DNA of 10,540 nt from Diatrype stigma (GCA_022225965.2 JAKJXP020000224.1:1-10540); one strand, 5' to 3'. Numbered from the stretch's first letter, positions 1-7,735 are shown. A program made the numbers and translations. Notes: generated by a model not told the origin, from the sequence alone.

Positions 1-248
1 ATTTAAGTAAATCCTGAAATGATTCTGAGTTTAAGGTATTAAACGATAGGTTATTTTCGATAATAACGTTTAATATCTTTAAATAAGCTTCGTTTTCGTC
101 GAAGGTATTTCGGTTTTATATAATCGTATTATTTCGCGGCCGTTTTCGAGTTTACAAAGTAAAAAATGTACTGAATTAGGATTTGGTTATTTTCGTTTTT
201 ATTAATTCTATAATTAATAAATAAATATATCCCTTAATATAATAAAGA
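1..248. other. AT-rich stretch, no feature recognised
   Basis: AT-rich DNA with the RIP-like pattern (many TpA, few CpA/TpG, retained CpG). I checked both strands for a coding frame, terminal repeats or an RNA gene and could not support any. Confidence 0.5.
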
Positions 249-750
249 TATAAAATAATTTATTATTTTTTTCGTTGCTTCGCTTTTTTCGTTATATGCA
301 ATTACCGGGTATTTGCGTTTATAATAGCGTTAAAAATTCGAGCTTTAAAAGCTAGCAATTAAAGCTTTAAATTTAAAGTTATAACTAAAAAGGTTAATAA
401 AAACAATAAATAAATAACGTATAAATTAATAATTAACCTGGTATAAGCAATAATTATTTTACGAGGCTTAAAGAATTCGATAAATAATAAGGTACGCGTA
501 AATAAACCGTTTTTTAAAATATAAATAAAGGATTACGCATTAGGGGTTAATTTAAAATTAAGAAGGTTTTTTTTATTTACTGAAGCAATTGTAGGGTTTT
601 CTGAATTTTAAGATTCGAAAGGTTTAGGAATAAAAAACGAAAAATCAAACTCGAAAACGTCGAAAAAAGGCCATAGTTTAAAAGCCATAAACAAAATATT
701 TAATAAAGTTAAATTATATATAATAAGATATAAAATAAATACGTAACTTA
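249..750 (+). pseudogene. Unidentified degraded reading frame
   Basis: One forward frame (codons starting at positions divisible by 3) runs for about 165 codons with only a handful of in-frame stops, all TAA, at positions where CAA would restore a codon. In DNA this AT-rich a random frame should carry more stops and some TGA, so a mutated coding origin is plausible. The predicted peptide is rich in Lys, Asn and Ile, with a basic stretch near 620-700. I recognise no family. There is weak, non-decisive resemblance to the DNA-binding region of pogo/Fot1-type transposases. No start codon or boundary could be fixed, so the ends are approximate. It could simply be AT-rich chance. Confidence 0.28.
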
Positions 751-791
751 AGAATAAATAAAAAAAATAAAGGGAAATAATAAGAAATGAA

Positions 792-820
792 ATGGGTTGT
801 TATATAAATATATAACCCAT
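792..820. repeat. Short inverted repeat (hairpin)
   Basis: The arms ATGGGTT (792-798) and AACCCAT (814-820) face each other across an AT-rich loop that is itself partly palindromic (TTATATA / TATATAA). No reading frame or U-tract makes it an obvious terminator. It may be a decayed transposon end. Confidence 0.4.
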
Positions 821-870
821 ATGTAAAAGTATAATTATTAATATAATGCGGGCTTTAATTAAGCCCGGTT

Positions 871-1085
871 ATTAATTCCGTATTAAAAATGAATTATATC
901 GAACGATTGGACGGATTTTAATTAAACCCGTATTATAAATTAACTTAATCGAAAAAACTATATACCGGCTTATTATTATTATTAATTCCATATTAAAAAT
1001 TAATTATATAAGATAATCGGACGGACTTTAATTAAACCCGTATTACAAATTAACTTAATCGAAAAGATTACGTACCGCTTACGAT
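871..1085. repeat. Two-copy tandem repeat, period 110 bp
   Basis: The segment starting ATTAATTCCGTATTAAAAAT at 871 is repeated from ATTAATTCCA at 981. Both copies carry a GGACGGA-TTTAATTAAACCCGTATTA core and a TAACTTAATCGAAAA block at the same offsets. Differences between copies are mostly C/T and G/A, in line with RIP. A partial third echo of the core (GGGCTTTAATTAAGCCC, 850-866) sits just upstream and forms a small hairpin with arms GGGCTT and AAGCCC. Function unknown. Confidence 0.65.
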
Positions 1086-1089
1086 TTAT

Positions 1090-1240
1090 ATAATACCTTC
1101 TTTCTGTCCTGTAATTCATTCTTAATTCTTTCGTCTTTACCTATACAATATACAAAAACCCCATTATAACCATTAATTTCCCCCTTATTATCTCACTTAT
1201 ACCTTTCATTTATTCTTTACCTTTCTTTTTTTTGCCCATT
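1090..1240 (+). promoter_or_regulatory. Pyrimidine-rich leader upstream of degraded gene
   Basis: About 150 bases on the plus strand are strongly enriched in C and T (runs such as CCTTCTTTC, TTTCCCCC, CTTTCTTTTTTTT) and end directly before the ATG at 1241. CT-rich tracts just upstream of the start are a common feature of filamentous ascomycete promoters and 5' leaders. That role is inferred from position and composition only. No clear TATA box stands out from the AT background. Confidence 0.35.
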
Positions 1241-2067
1241 ATGGCTATAGTTATAATCGGTTACCTTTATGGGGCTTTTTTTCGAAAGGTCCAAGCCGAA
1301 ACTGAATTTAACCAGCTGTTTTTCCGGTTCCTAAATCAAACTTCGTCGGAACAGGTATATCTTTCTTATATTATATAATTATTTTATATTGTTATTTCGT
1401 TTTATATTGTTATTTTGTTTTATATTATTGTTTTGTTTTATATTATTATTTTGTTTTATATTGTTATTTTATTTTATACGTATTATTATTTCATACGCAT
1501 TGTTTTATAAAATTAACGGTTATTACTTATAATACGAAAACGACAACGAAGTTCGACCTATATATAACTTTCGAACCGAATTGCAGTAATACGATTATAC
1601 GGTTCATAACGGATATTTATGGCCCGTTATTCCTGCCGAAGACGACGAGGTACGTTAAATTATTTTAAATTATAATGAAATATTAATTAACGTTTTATTT
1701 AAAACTTCGTATTATACGTCCTGGAATTACAGAACCTATCATCCCGCTACTTCGATTCATTCGAAAGCCCCTTATTACGACAGAAATGCCTTTTATTTTA
1801 ATCCTCCGGAATATGTAAGTTTTGTTTTTATTTAAATCGGATTTATATTTAAAATTAAGTATTAATTTATTAATAATTTAGTAGTCGATTTCGGAAAACT
1901 GGGTATTTAGACACCTTTCGATGTGGCCTTTAAAATATCGTATTAATAACGGAAATACCGATTATGGTACCCTTTACGCTTAGGCGGCATCGGGAAAGGA
2001 AATACAGAGCATCGAATAATATTACGGAATTATTCGATTTTATAATTCGTATTTGTTATATTAGTAT
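1241..2067 (+). pseudogene. Degraded intron-containing gene, 5' part (exons 1-4), function unknown
   Basis: Exon 1 (1241-1354) starts with ATG after the CT-rich leader, has 38 open codons and ends CAG|GTATAT. Exon 2 is about 1533-1649, with one TAA in place of CAA, and ends GAG|GTACGT. Intron 2 (1650-1732) ends TTACAG. Exon 3 (1733-1814) is open and aromatic-rich and ends at a perfect GTAAGT donor. Intron 3 (1815-1881) ends TTTAG. Exon 4 starts at 1882 and reads through Trp/Tyr-rich sequence with four in-frame stops, all TAG or TAA. The introns are 67-178 bases and AT-rich, as usual in fungi. The exon 2/3 phase is off by one base, so an indel or another splice site is likely, and the exon 2 acceptor is unclear. 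I recognise no domain. The predicted product is soluble-looking, with many Tyr, Phe and Asn. The gene looks like a host-type spliced gene rather than a transposase. It probably continues at 2436. Confidence 0.55.
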
Positions 2068-2249
2068 AATTATTATATAAGGAAGTTATTTTATAAATGC
2101 TTTATTTTTTGCTTTTAATTTAATATAAAGGTAAATTCCTTACATTTAAGCTTTATATTAAATAATAAAGTATTATTTCGTAAATAACTTATAAAAAATA
2201 TACATATATATATATACTATAAATGTTAAAAAAGTACTAAGTATAATTA
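2068..2249. other. AT-rich segment between exon 4 and hAT end
   Basis: This is AT-only-like sequence with a TA microsatellite around 2201-2220. It may be intron, the degraded left part of the hAT insertion, or both. No terminal repeat matching CAGGGTTGTGA is visible here. Confidence 0.35.
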
Positions 2250-2434
2250 GTTCTTAGTTTTTTTTTAGTTACTAACTAATTAATTTAGTTAGTCCTTAGT
2301 TCGGCCCCGGATTAACTAACTAAATTACGTAATCGGACTAAGGAATATTAGTTAGTTTTAGTCCGGGCCTGGAATAACTAAATTAGTTTTAGTCCGGGGC
2401 CGGACTAACTATTAGTAACTAAATCACAACCCTG
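2250..2434 (+). mobile_element. Right end of a hAT-type non-autonomous element
   Basis: It ends in TCACAACCCTG (2424-2434), the same terminal repeat as the complete element at 5180-5889, and its last ~175 bases align closely with 5720-5889. Shared pieces include GTTACTAACTAA, an ACGTAATCGGACTAAGGAA block and GGCCGGACTAACTATTAGTAACTAAA. The left end is not identifiable, so this is a truncated or internally deleted copy and its start is approximate. It lies between two blocks of the same degraded gene. The 8 bases after it (ACGACGAC, 2435-2442) would be the target duplication, but no matching left copy was found. Confidence 0.75.
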
Positions 2435-2435
2435 A

Positions 2436-2882
2436 CGACGACTACTACATTACCGATACTATAACCTTCTCTTATTTCCGACGTACTAACCGGATAAAAC
2501 GTTTGTTCGTTTTTTTTCCGCATAATAATCCCGCAATATATCTCCTTTATATTAACAATAAAAATTCGAAACAAAAAAGCCCTTTAAAAAGCTGTCCTTT
2601 ATTCGTATAACATTATATCGTCTTTTTATAAAACGCTTTAATTATGGGGATTTTATTAGCTATTATGAAGGCTTTAATTACCTTAATTTCGACGGATGCC
2701 GTTATCGATACGAAGCTAAAAAGAAACCAGGTTACGTTGTTTCCTGCGACTTATTTCAAGGCGCCTTTCGGTTTTTAAGAATTCGGCACGGGCGCGAAAC
2801 AAACGAATTTTTCGGCCATAATGGCCATCGAAACTTCGCAGCCTTTATTAAAAAGGCACGTCCTTACGGACCGAAAAAATAA
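2436..2882 (+). pseudogene. Degraded gene, 3' part (last exon), function unknown
   Basis: A single frame starting at 2436 runs to a TAA at 2880-2882. Its first 42 codons contain five stops, all TAA. From 2562 it is open for 106 codons without any stop. It lacks an early ATG, so it does not look like a free-standing ORF. The open part is rich in aromatic and basic residues (for example YGDFISYYEGFNYLNFDG) and ends with a basic Gly/Pro/Lys tail. The style and strand match the exons at 1241-2067, so I read it as the last exon of the same gene, separated by the hAT insertion. No family is recognised. Composition is less AT-rich than its surroundings, suggesting lighter mutation. The following ~80 bases would be the 3' untranslated region. 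Confidence 0.5.
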
Positions 2883-2964
2883 AATAACATTTCTAAACTT
2901 TGCTTTAGAAAGTAAATAACGGGCACTAACGAAGCTCCGAAAAGAGATAGCTAGCTGCTAGGAA

Positions 2965-3200
2965 AATAAAAACCCCTTTCTTATATTAGACCCTAACACG
3001 CTTGGGTTCTATTTTGGACCCTTGCGGCCTTCGATATTCCAGCCGTTTCATATACTATATAATGTCGGTACTTATATAGATTTAGTTATTCTGTAAAACC
3101 ATTCCTTATATATTTCCTTTAGGAATGGGTTATACGTAATTAAATAGCTAGCTAGATAGGTCCATCCGGACGTAAAGATCCATTATCATTATCATTATCA
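2965..3200 (+). repeat. RIP-mutated 5'-truncated copy of the GC-rich retroposon
   Basis: This segment aligns with the reverse complement of about 8110-8245. Shared landmarks in order are CCCTTTCTT, a run around GCT...TCT, ATTCCAGCCGTT, CATA-ACTATA, TCGG-AC-TATA, TAGCTAG, and AGGTCCATCCGGA-GTAAA. The copy here has C-to-T and G-to-A changes and an extra ~55 bases near 3085-3140. It ends in a simple tail of three ATTATC units (3181-3200), where the other copy ends in a CAT trinucleotide tail. Loss of the 5' part while the simple-repeat 3' end is kept is typical of non-LTR retroposons. No target duplication could be fixed for this copy. Confidence 0.65.
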
Positions 3201-3261
3201 TTTGCCGGCATTAAAAGTAATAACTAAAACGATTTCGAAAGAAGTTCCGCCGAATAGCTCT

Positions 3262-3732
3262 AAAATAACGAAAAATTCGATCGTAATCTTAATGAGTTTT
3301 TTTAAGTAATTCGAAGATAACGAATAAAGGCGCCGCGTTTATTTAATAGAAATAACCGCTAGTAATAAATTATTCATTAATAGGGATAAATTCTTACGAA
3401 AAGGATATAACGAAAATCATAACCGTTTCTTTAATAAACCGATTTACCGAAATGAATTTATAATTTTCCTAAATTACGGGTATATTTTTCGTTATATCTA
3501 AAAATTCATAGTAATTACGTTAAGAACGTATAATTCTTTAAAACCGTTAATAATGTGAAGAATTCAAAATATCGAACCGAAGATTTCGCGTAACGTAATA
3601 GTTACCGTCCGGTTTTTAATGGCTGGCGGTAATACCATTTCGTTTCGAGTATTAACGGAAGTTATTTCCGAGGACACTTTTTTCGATAACTTAACCTTTA
3701 GGAAAAGTTTATTTTATAAGTTAGATATATAT
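3262..3732 (+). pseudogene. Ty3/Gypsy gag and aspartic protease remnants
   Basis: One frame carries both parts. The gag-like stretch (3262-3498) resembles the conserved capsid region of fungal Gypsy gag proteins: an F..FED.E.RRR segment followed by an aromatic/Asn-rich region. The protease-like stretch (about 3568-3732) reads NVIVTVRFLMAGGNTISFRV, matching the retropepsin pattern hydrophobic-D-S/G-G-A/N-T-xx-F-I-S, with the catalytic Asp lost. In-frame stops are mostly TAA, plus one TGA at 3556. No zinc knuckle is visible between the two parts and the gag region is short, so an internal deletion is likely. The reverse transcriptase follows at once on the same strand. No LTR or primer binding site was identified upstream. 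Confidence 0.55.
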
Positions 3733-3922
3733 TAAAAAAAGAAAGAATAAAGTTATTATTTTAACTAAAGGTATTAAAAAGTTCGTAATTTATTTAATCG
3801 TTTTATTACGTATCCTTTACGTTTTCGAAACGGCTTACGCAATAACCGAACCCAGCTTAATAACTTAATATAAATTTATCTTAATAAATAATAAGGCTAT
3901 TAGCAAATATCTTTTATAATAC

Positions 3923-5083
3923 GTTTATGATTTCCCAGAATTATTCGGGCTTATTCCGAAAAGGATTACCGCGAATGTACGCATTCGTTATTATATCAAT
4001 ATTGGAAATAATAAATCCATTAAACCTTTTTCGCGTCGATATAGCCCTATTTAATTTAAGGCATTTCGTAAGTTCGTTAAAAAGCATTTAAAATAGTTAT
4101 ACGTATTAATACGGACATATAAGGTTCGTTAGCGTTATTTATATCCAGAAAGACACCAAATTAAATAACGAAACTTAATAAGTTTAATGAAAACGTAATA
4201 TGGCGATTTTTTATAACTATCGGAAATTTAATAAAATCCTTAAAAAAACGCCTATTCGCTTTTTAATGCGATGGATAAAATCTAACAAACGGCCGAATAT
4301 CGCTGGTATTACTTTGTCGATCTTAAAAATGGCTTTTAGCAAAACAAGACTTATAAATTAAACATTAAAAAACCGCTTTCGTAATTTTATTTGGCATTTA
4401 CGAATAAGTAATATTGTTTTTTAAACTTTATAACGTTTCGGCGACTTTTTAAGTATTAATAAAAAGAATCCTTAAATTATTTCGCGAATTTATTTCGAAC
4501 ATGTTAAATAATATGGCCGTATAAATAAATACATTCGAATAACTTTATAAGCGCATATTTACTTTATTTAAAAGGCTTTTTAATTGTAGGATAATCGTAA
4601 ATTTAACGAAGTTCCTAATATTCGTTAAAAAGGGAATTTTATTAAGCTTCGTAATTTCCGAAAAAGGAATTAAACCCGATTTAATTAAAGTCGCGGCCAT
4701 TCTGAAGCCGGTAATAATAACCGAAATTTGGTCGTTTATAAATATCGCCGATTATTTGCGGCATTTAATTAATAAATATTCGGAAATCGTTAAGTTACTT
4801 ATAACCTTTATAAGCGGCCCGAAAAACGAACGTATCGAATTATTTTTAAAAGTTATAACAAGTTAATAAGTAATTTTTAATATAATTATAATAATGCCCG
4901 TAATTTAGAAATTCGATTAACGCCGCCCGATTATTCTTAAATTCGACGCTTTATAATAATTTATTAACGTAGCGTTATTATAACCTTATATAAAAATAAT
5001 AAGCGCTTTCGTTTTATACTTCGTCGTTTATTTTTCGAAAAGGCTTATAAAAACCTAATTACGATATTTCGTCTAAAAAAGGG
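3923..5083 (+). pseudogene. Ty3/Gypsy reverse transcriptase and RNase H remnant
   Basis: This is the dead polymerase part of a Gypsy polyprotein. From 3923 the frame shows the N-terminal RT region (LIPKR, KPFSRRYSPI, FVKKHLK, then YFVDLKNGF near 4308-4337). A one-base slip in the A-run near 4366-4371 moves the reading to another frame, which continues as FGIYE, LYNVSATF (for PFGL-NAPATF) and a degraded catalytic aspartate site near 4514-4530 that reads V-stop-I-N-T. It then shows GIKPD at 4666 and the YLRHLINKYSEI connection region. RNase H begins near 4924 (RPIILKFDAL, where DAS is expected). A PNYDISSKKG stretch near 5060-5080 matches NYDI-DKE and lies in a shifted frame. The rest of RNase H and all of integrase are missing, because the sequence changes to the 328-bp repeat family at about 5087. 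Stops are TAA/TAG, consistent with RIP. Confidence 0.85.
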
Positions 5084-5086
5084 AAT

Positions 5087-5179
5087 TTGTTACGTAGTGC
5101 CTAGCGACTCTTATTTACCGTATATAGCTGGATAACGTACTAACCTAACAACTTCTAGGGTGACACGGAGCCTTTTGAC
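5087..5179 (+). repeat. 3' part of a 328-bp tRNA-like repeat unit
   Basis: These bases align with 6134-6224, the end of the complete unit: GTGCCTAGCGACTCTTATTT, CCGTATATAGCTGGATAACG, AACTTCTAGGGTG-CACGGAG and CCTTTT-AC. Differences are C/T and G/A. The front of this unit is missing and Gypsy sequence abuts it at ~5086. It ends with the TTTT tail, within the 8 bases (CTTTTGAC, 5172-5179) duplicated by the hAT insertion. Confidence 0.85.
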
Positions 5180-5889
5180 CAGGGTTGTGAAATTATTTCT
5201 TAGTTTTTAGTTCGTTTTTAGTTACTAACTAACTAATTAGTTTTAGTTCGGACCCGGATTAACCTTCTTAGTTTTAATCCGGGCCTGGAATAACTAAATT
5301 AGTTTTAGTCCGAGGCCGGACTAATTAAGGAATAATCTTAGTTAGTTAGTTAGTAACTAAAAAAAGACTAAAAACTAAAGCTTAATTTTTAAATTTCAAA
5401 ACTGAAGTCTTAAAATTATAAGCTTATAATATATTTATATATCGTTTAAAATAAAGAACCTTTTATATAACACTTATATATAAATTTGTAAAAATAAATA
5501 AAATATGATTTATTTTATATTTCATATTTCTTATATAAAATTATTAATAAATAAATTACGTATAAAATAAATTATATAAAATCGTATATAAGAAATAATA
5601 TTATATATTTCATATAAAACATTCTTTATTTTAAAAGATCTTTACGATATTAGTTATATTTTGTTATTTATGTAATAATTTAATACCTTTTAAGTTTAAA
5701 ATTATTCTTTAGTTTTTTCTTAGTTACTAACTAACTAATTTAGTTAGTTCTTAGTTCGGGCCCGGATTAACTAACTAAATTACGTAATCGGACTAAGGAA
5801 TATTAGTTAGTTTTAGTTAGGCACTGGAATAACTAAATTAGTTTTAATCCAGGGCCGGACTAACTATTAGTAACTAAATCACAACCCTG
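5180..5889 (+). mobile_element. Complete hAT-type MITE, 710 bp, with 8-bp target duplication
   Basis: Perfect 11-bp terminal inverted repeats CAGGGTTGTGA (5180-5190) and TCACAACCCTG (5879-5889) are flanked by an exact 8-bp direct repeat CTTTTGAC (5172-5179 and 5890-5897). The CAGGG terminus and an 8-bp duplication are hallmarks of the hAT superfamily. A related uninterrupted site at 6213-6231 (CACGGAGCCTTTTAACCCATT) shows the sequence before insertion. The ~180-bp subterminal regions hold many copies of TTAGTTTTAGTCCGG, GGCC-GGA and GTTACTAACTAACTA in both orientations. Each end can fold on itself (for example 5221-5361). The middle (about 5380-5700) is almost pure AT with no coding frame, so the element needs a transposase supplied elsewhere. 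Related ends lie at 2250-2434 and 10425-10540. Confidence 0.93.
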
Positions 5890-5896
5890 CTTTTGA

Positions 5897-6224
5897 CCCA
5901 TTGGCTCAATGGCGCGATCGCTACTTCGGAACATATGGTAGCATTTCCTAATCAGAAATCGGTCCGGGTTCGAATCCCGCCATGACGCTTGACGACATGG
6001 GAGTATGCGACACCGCGCAACCACCTAGTAAAAGCCACAAGACCTTAGCGGATAACCTGGGAGGCTTATATGTCTTTTCGTTAAGCACTACCAACGAGGA
6101 CGTCGGCATTTTCAATTGTCGTCGTCGGGCATATGTTATGCAGTGCCTAGCGACTCTTATTTACCGTATATAGCTGGATAACGTGCCAACTTAGCAACTT
6201 CTAGGGTGGCACGGAGCCTTTTAA
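5897..6224 (+). repeat. Complete 328-bp tRNA-like (SINE-like) repeat unit
   Basis: The unit opens with CCCATTGGCTCAATGGCGCG, which contains a good Pol III A box (TGGCTCAATGG, 5902-5912). A near-perfect B box (GGTTCGAATCC, 5967-5977) follows at a spacing about 20 bases longer than in an intronless tRNA. A CGGG-TTCGAAT-CCCG stem-loop resembles a T arm, but the 5' and 3' sides do not form an acceptor stem, so this is not a functional tRNA gene. The remaining ~240 bases are unrelated to tRNA and end in CCTTTT (TTTT at 6219-6222), a Pol III-type stop. A second head starts at 6225, exactly 328 bases after 5897, so the units are arranged head to tail. Composition is close to normal, with many CA and TG, in contrast to the flanks. 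A 63-codon ORF inside it (5982-6173) looks fortuitous. A tRNA-derived SINE is the best reading, and the family is not one I recognise. Confidence 0.7.
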
Positions 6225-6262
6225 CCCATTGGCTTAGTGGCGCGATTGCTACTTCGGAACAG
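6225..6262 (+). repeat. 5' fragment of a further 328-bp unit
   Basis: CCCATTGGCTTAGTGGCGCG and the following TTGCTACTTCGGAACA repeat the first ~37 bases of the unit at 5897, including its A box. Similarity then stops. Twelve bases later the TA-target MITE begins. The fragment shows that at least three units once lay in the same orientation. Confidence 0.8.
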
Positions 6263-6274
6263 AATTTCTCGGTA

Positions 6275-6858
6275 AAATTACGTAACAATGAAGTTTATAT
6301 ATGGCTTACTTTTATACCAAAACGCTATATATAATAGCTTATATTAAATTAATTAAAAGTCGCTTCGATAATATAGGTTCACTTTTATATACCTCTTTAT
6401 ATAAGTAATACGTAAATTATTTTTACTTTTAAAGTTTAAAGTTAATTATAATGTAATTAACGGTTTAATATATATATAAATACGTAATATTATATATTAA
6501 ATTATGTAAATTAAAATAAAAAAATAAAAAGATGTTATGGGGTTTTTAACTTAATTATACGTTAAATCTTAAAAATATTTAATACATATAAGCCTTATTT
6601 TATAATTCTTTGTAATTATTTTTTAATTAATAATATTAAACTTTATATTATTTTTATTTAAGTTTAAAAAATTATAAGTTATATTATATAAGCATATATA
6701 ATATTATTAATTACATTATACCGATAATAAGCAAATCCGAATATAAAAAATTAAACCTGTGTTTTAATTATTCTTTCTTTATTTTTATTTCACATTATGA
6801 ACATATAGCGTTTTAGTGAAAAAGTGAACCATGTATAAACTTCATTGTTACGTAATTT
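6275..6858. mobile_element. MITE with 56-bp terminal inverted repeats and TA target (Tc1/mariner/pogo-like)
   Basis: The left end (6275-6330) and the reverse complement of the right end (6803-6858) match over 56 bases. The first 25 are identical (starting AAATTACGTAACAATGAAGT) and about six mismatches follow, mainly C/T. The element is bounded by TA on both sides (6273-6274 and 6859-6860). A 584-bp body, long inverted ends, a TA duplication and no coding frame fit a non-autonomous Tc1/mariner or pogo/Fot1-type element. Superfamily assignment rests on the TA target and terminal-repeat length only. The interior is almost entirely A and T. Confidence 0.82.
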
Positions 6859-6861
6859 TAC

Positions 6862-7735
6862 TATGCTAGTGTTAAGGAAAGAACTTACAGGTCCTGGAAT
6901 AAGACCTTTCCCTTTTCCTAGCTAGCAGATATATATACGTTCTTTAAATAGCCGTTTAAAGAACATTTTCTTCATTAATACAACATTTAAACTTTTGTTT
7001 AACAATTTGATAGCATTTCTTATACCGATTTAACGGACCATTATAACCATAACCGGTTAGGTTAAGTTCGTACGGGGGGCTAGGGTTTGGTCGGCGTTAA
7101 GTACCGCCGGCGGATGTATTTAGCGACATCGTTAAGCCATTAGGTAATAAGCATCCGTAAAAGCCGCTGGAAAGCAGTTAATCCTATAAAGCGTTCGGGG
7201 ATAATTTTTTATATAAGTCATTCGGGGGCAGTCTTGCTTATAAGTTATTCGGAAGAACCTTTTCCGATGGTTTATTCTGATCTATCTTTTCTTATAAGCT
7301 ATTAGGGGGTAATTCTTCGTACGAGGCATTTATAGGAACTCTTGTTTTTAATAGTCGTAGTATTTATAAATCATCTTTATTTTCGATAATAATTAGGGCC
7401 TATTATTAAATCGATTAAGACGGACGCTGTCGTTGGTTTCGTTAGAAAAATGCGCCAAAAAGTACCTAAAGGCCAAGAATTGTCCGTAGGTTTTATTCGT
7501 AATTGCTGTTTAAATAATTCGAATGATTACTTAAATAATGACGGATATTATTCCGAACATTATTACGGCTAGGATTCGCTTTTATTTATTTTATTAGCTG
7601 CTTCCGAATACGACTTCCAATCGATGAAATGTTTTTAAGATATGCTTTAAATAGTTCCTTTTATAAATATTCGGGAATCTTTATTATTACCGTAATTTCG
7701 ATATTTCGGAAAGCCGTTAAGAAGCGGCTAGCCAT
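6862..7735 (-). pseudogene. Degraded minus-strand gene with nine-residue repeats, function unknown
   Basis: An ATG at 7735-7733 (context AAAATGGCT) opens a frame that stays in register for about 290 codons down to the MITE at 6858. Every in-frame stop is TAA or TAG (about 17) and none is TGA. This fits CAA/CAG codons lost to RIP and suggests a Gln-rich product. The N-terminal third is Lys/Arg/Asn-rich (for example GSRIRKQLIK). The middle has tandem nine-residue repeats with consensus x-x-K-L-x-P-N-x-L (PPNSL, LPNNL, PPNDL, SPNAL, LPNGL). The C-terminal part has a Pro/Tyr/Gly segment and then a basic region. I recognise no family; a retrotransposon gag or a host regulatory protein are both possible. 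The MITE truncates or interrupts the 3' end, and what lay beyond is unclear. Confidence 0.5.
7132..7347 (-). repeat. 27-bp coding minisatellite, 8 degenerate units
   Basis: Eight units of exactly 27 bases start at 7132, 7159, 7186, 7213, 7240, 7267, 7294 and 7321. The plus-strand theme is ATAAG-YATTCGGGGG followed by a variable half. Units at 7213, 7240 and 7294 share ATAAG(T/C)(C/T)ATT and a GG run. Because the period is a multiple of three, the units encode nine-residue repeats in the minus-strand frame that starts at 7735. The conserved P-N-x-L motif falls at the same position in at least five units. Confidence 0.7.

Noticed and set aside
3181..3200. ATTATC repeats as a CRISPR or independent microsatellite
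   Set aside because: There are only three short units and they coincide with the 3' tail of the retroposon copy.
5895..5985. Functional tRNA gene with an intron
   Set aside because: A and B boxes are present, but no acceptor stem forms, the T stem has a mismatch and the anticodon arm is ambiguous. A tRNA-derived repeat is the better call.
5982..6173. 63-codon plus-strand ORF
   Set aside because: It lies wholly inside the tRNA-like repeat unit, begins within the B-box arm region and matches no family. The unit is better explained as a non-coding SINE-like repeat.
6870..7004. Possible 135-bp solo LTR with TGTTAA...TTAACA ends
   Set aside because: There are no flanking 5-bp duplication, no second copy and no primer binding site, and the degraded minus-strand reading frame runs straight through it.
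7008..7030. GATAGCATTTCTTA resembling GGTAGCATTTCCTA of the tRNA-like unit (5938-5951)
   Set aside because: The match is only about 14 bases with two transitions and is not extended on either side. It lies inside the degraded minus-strand frame, so it is probably chance.
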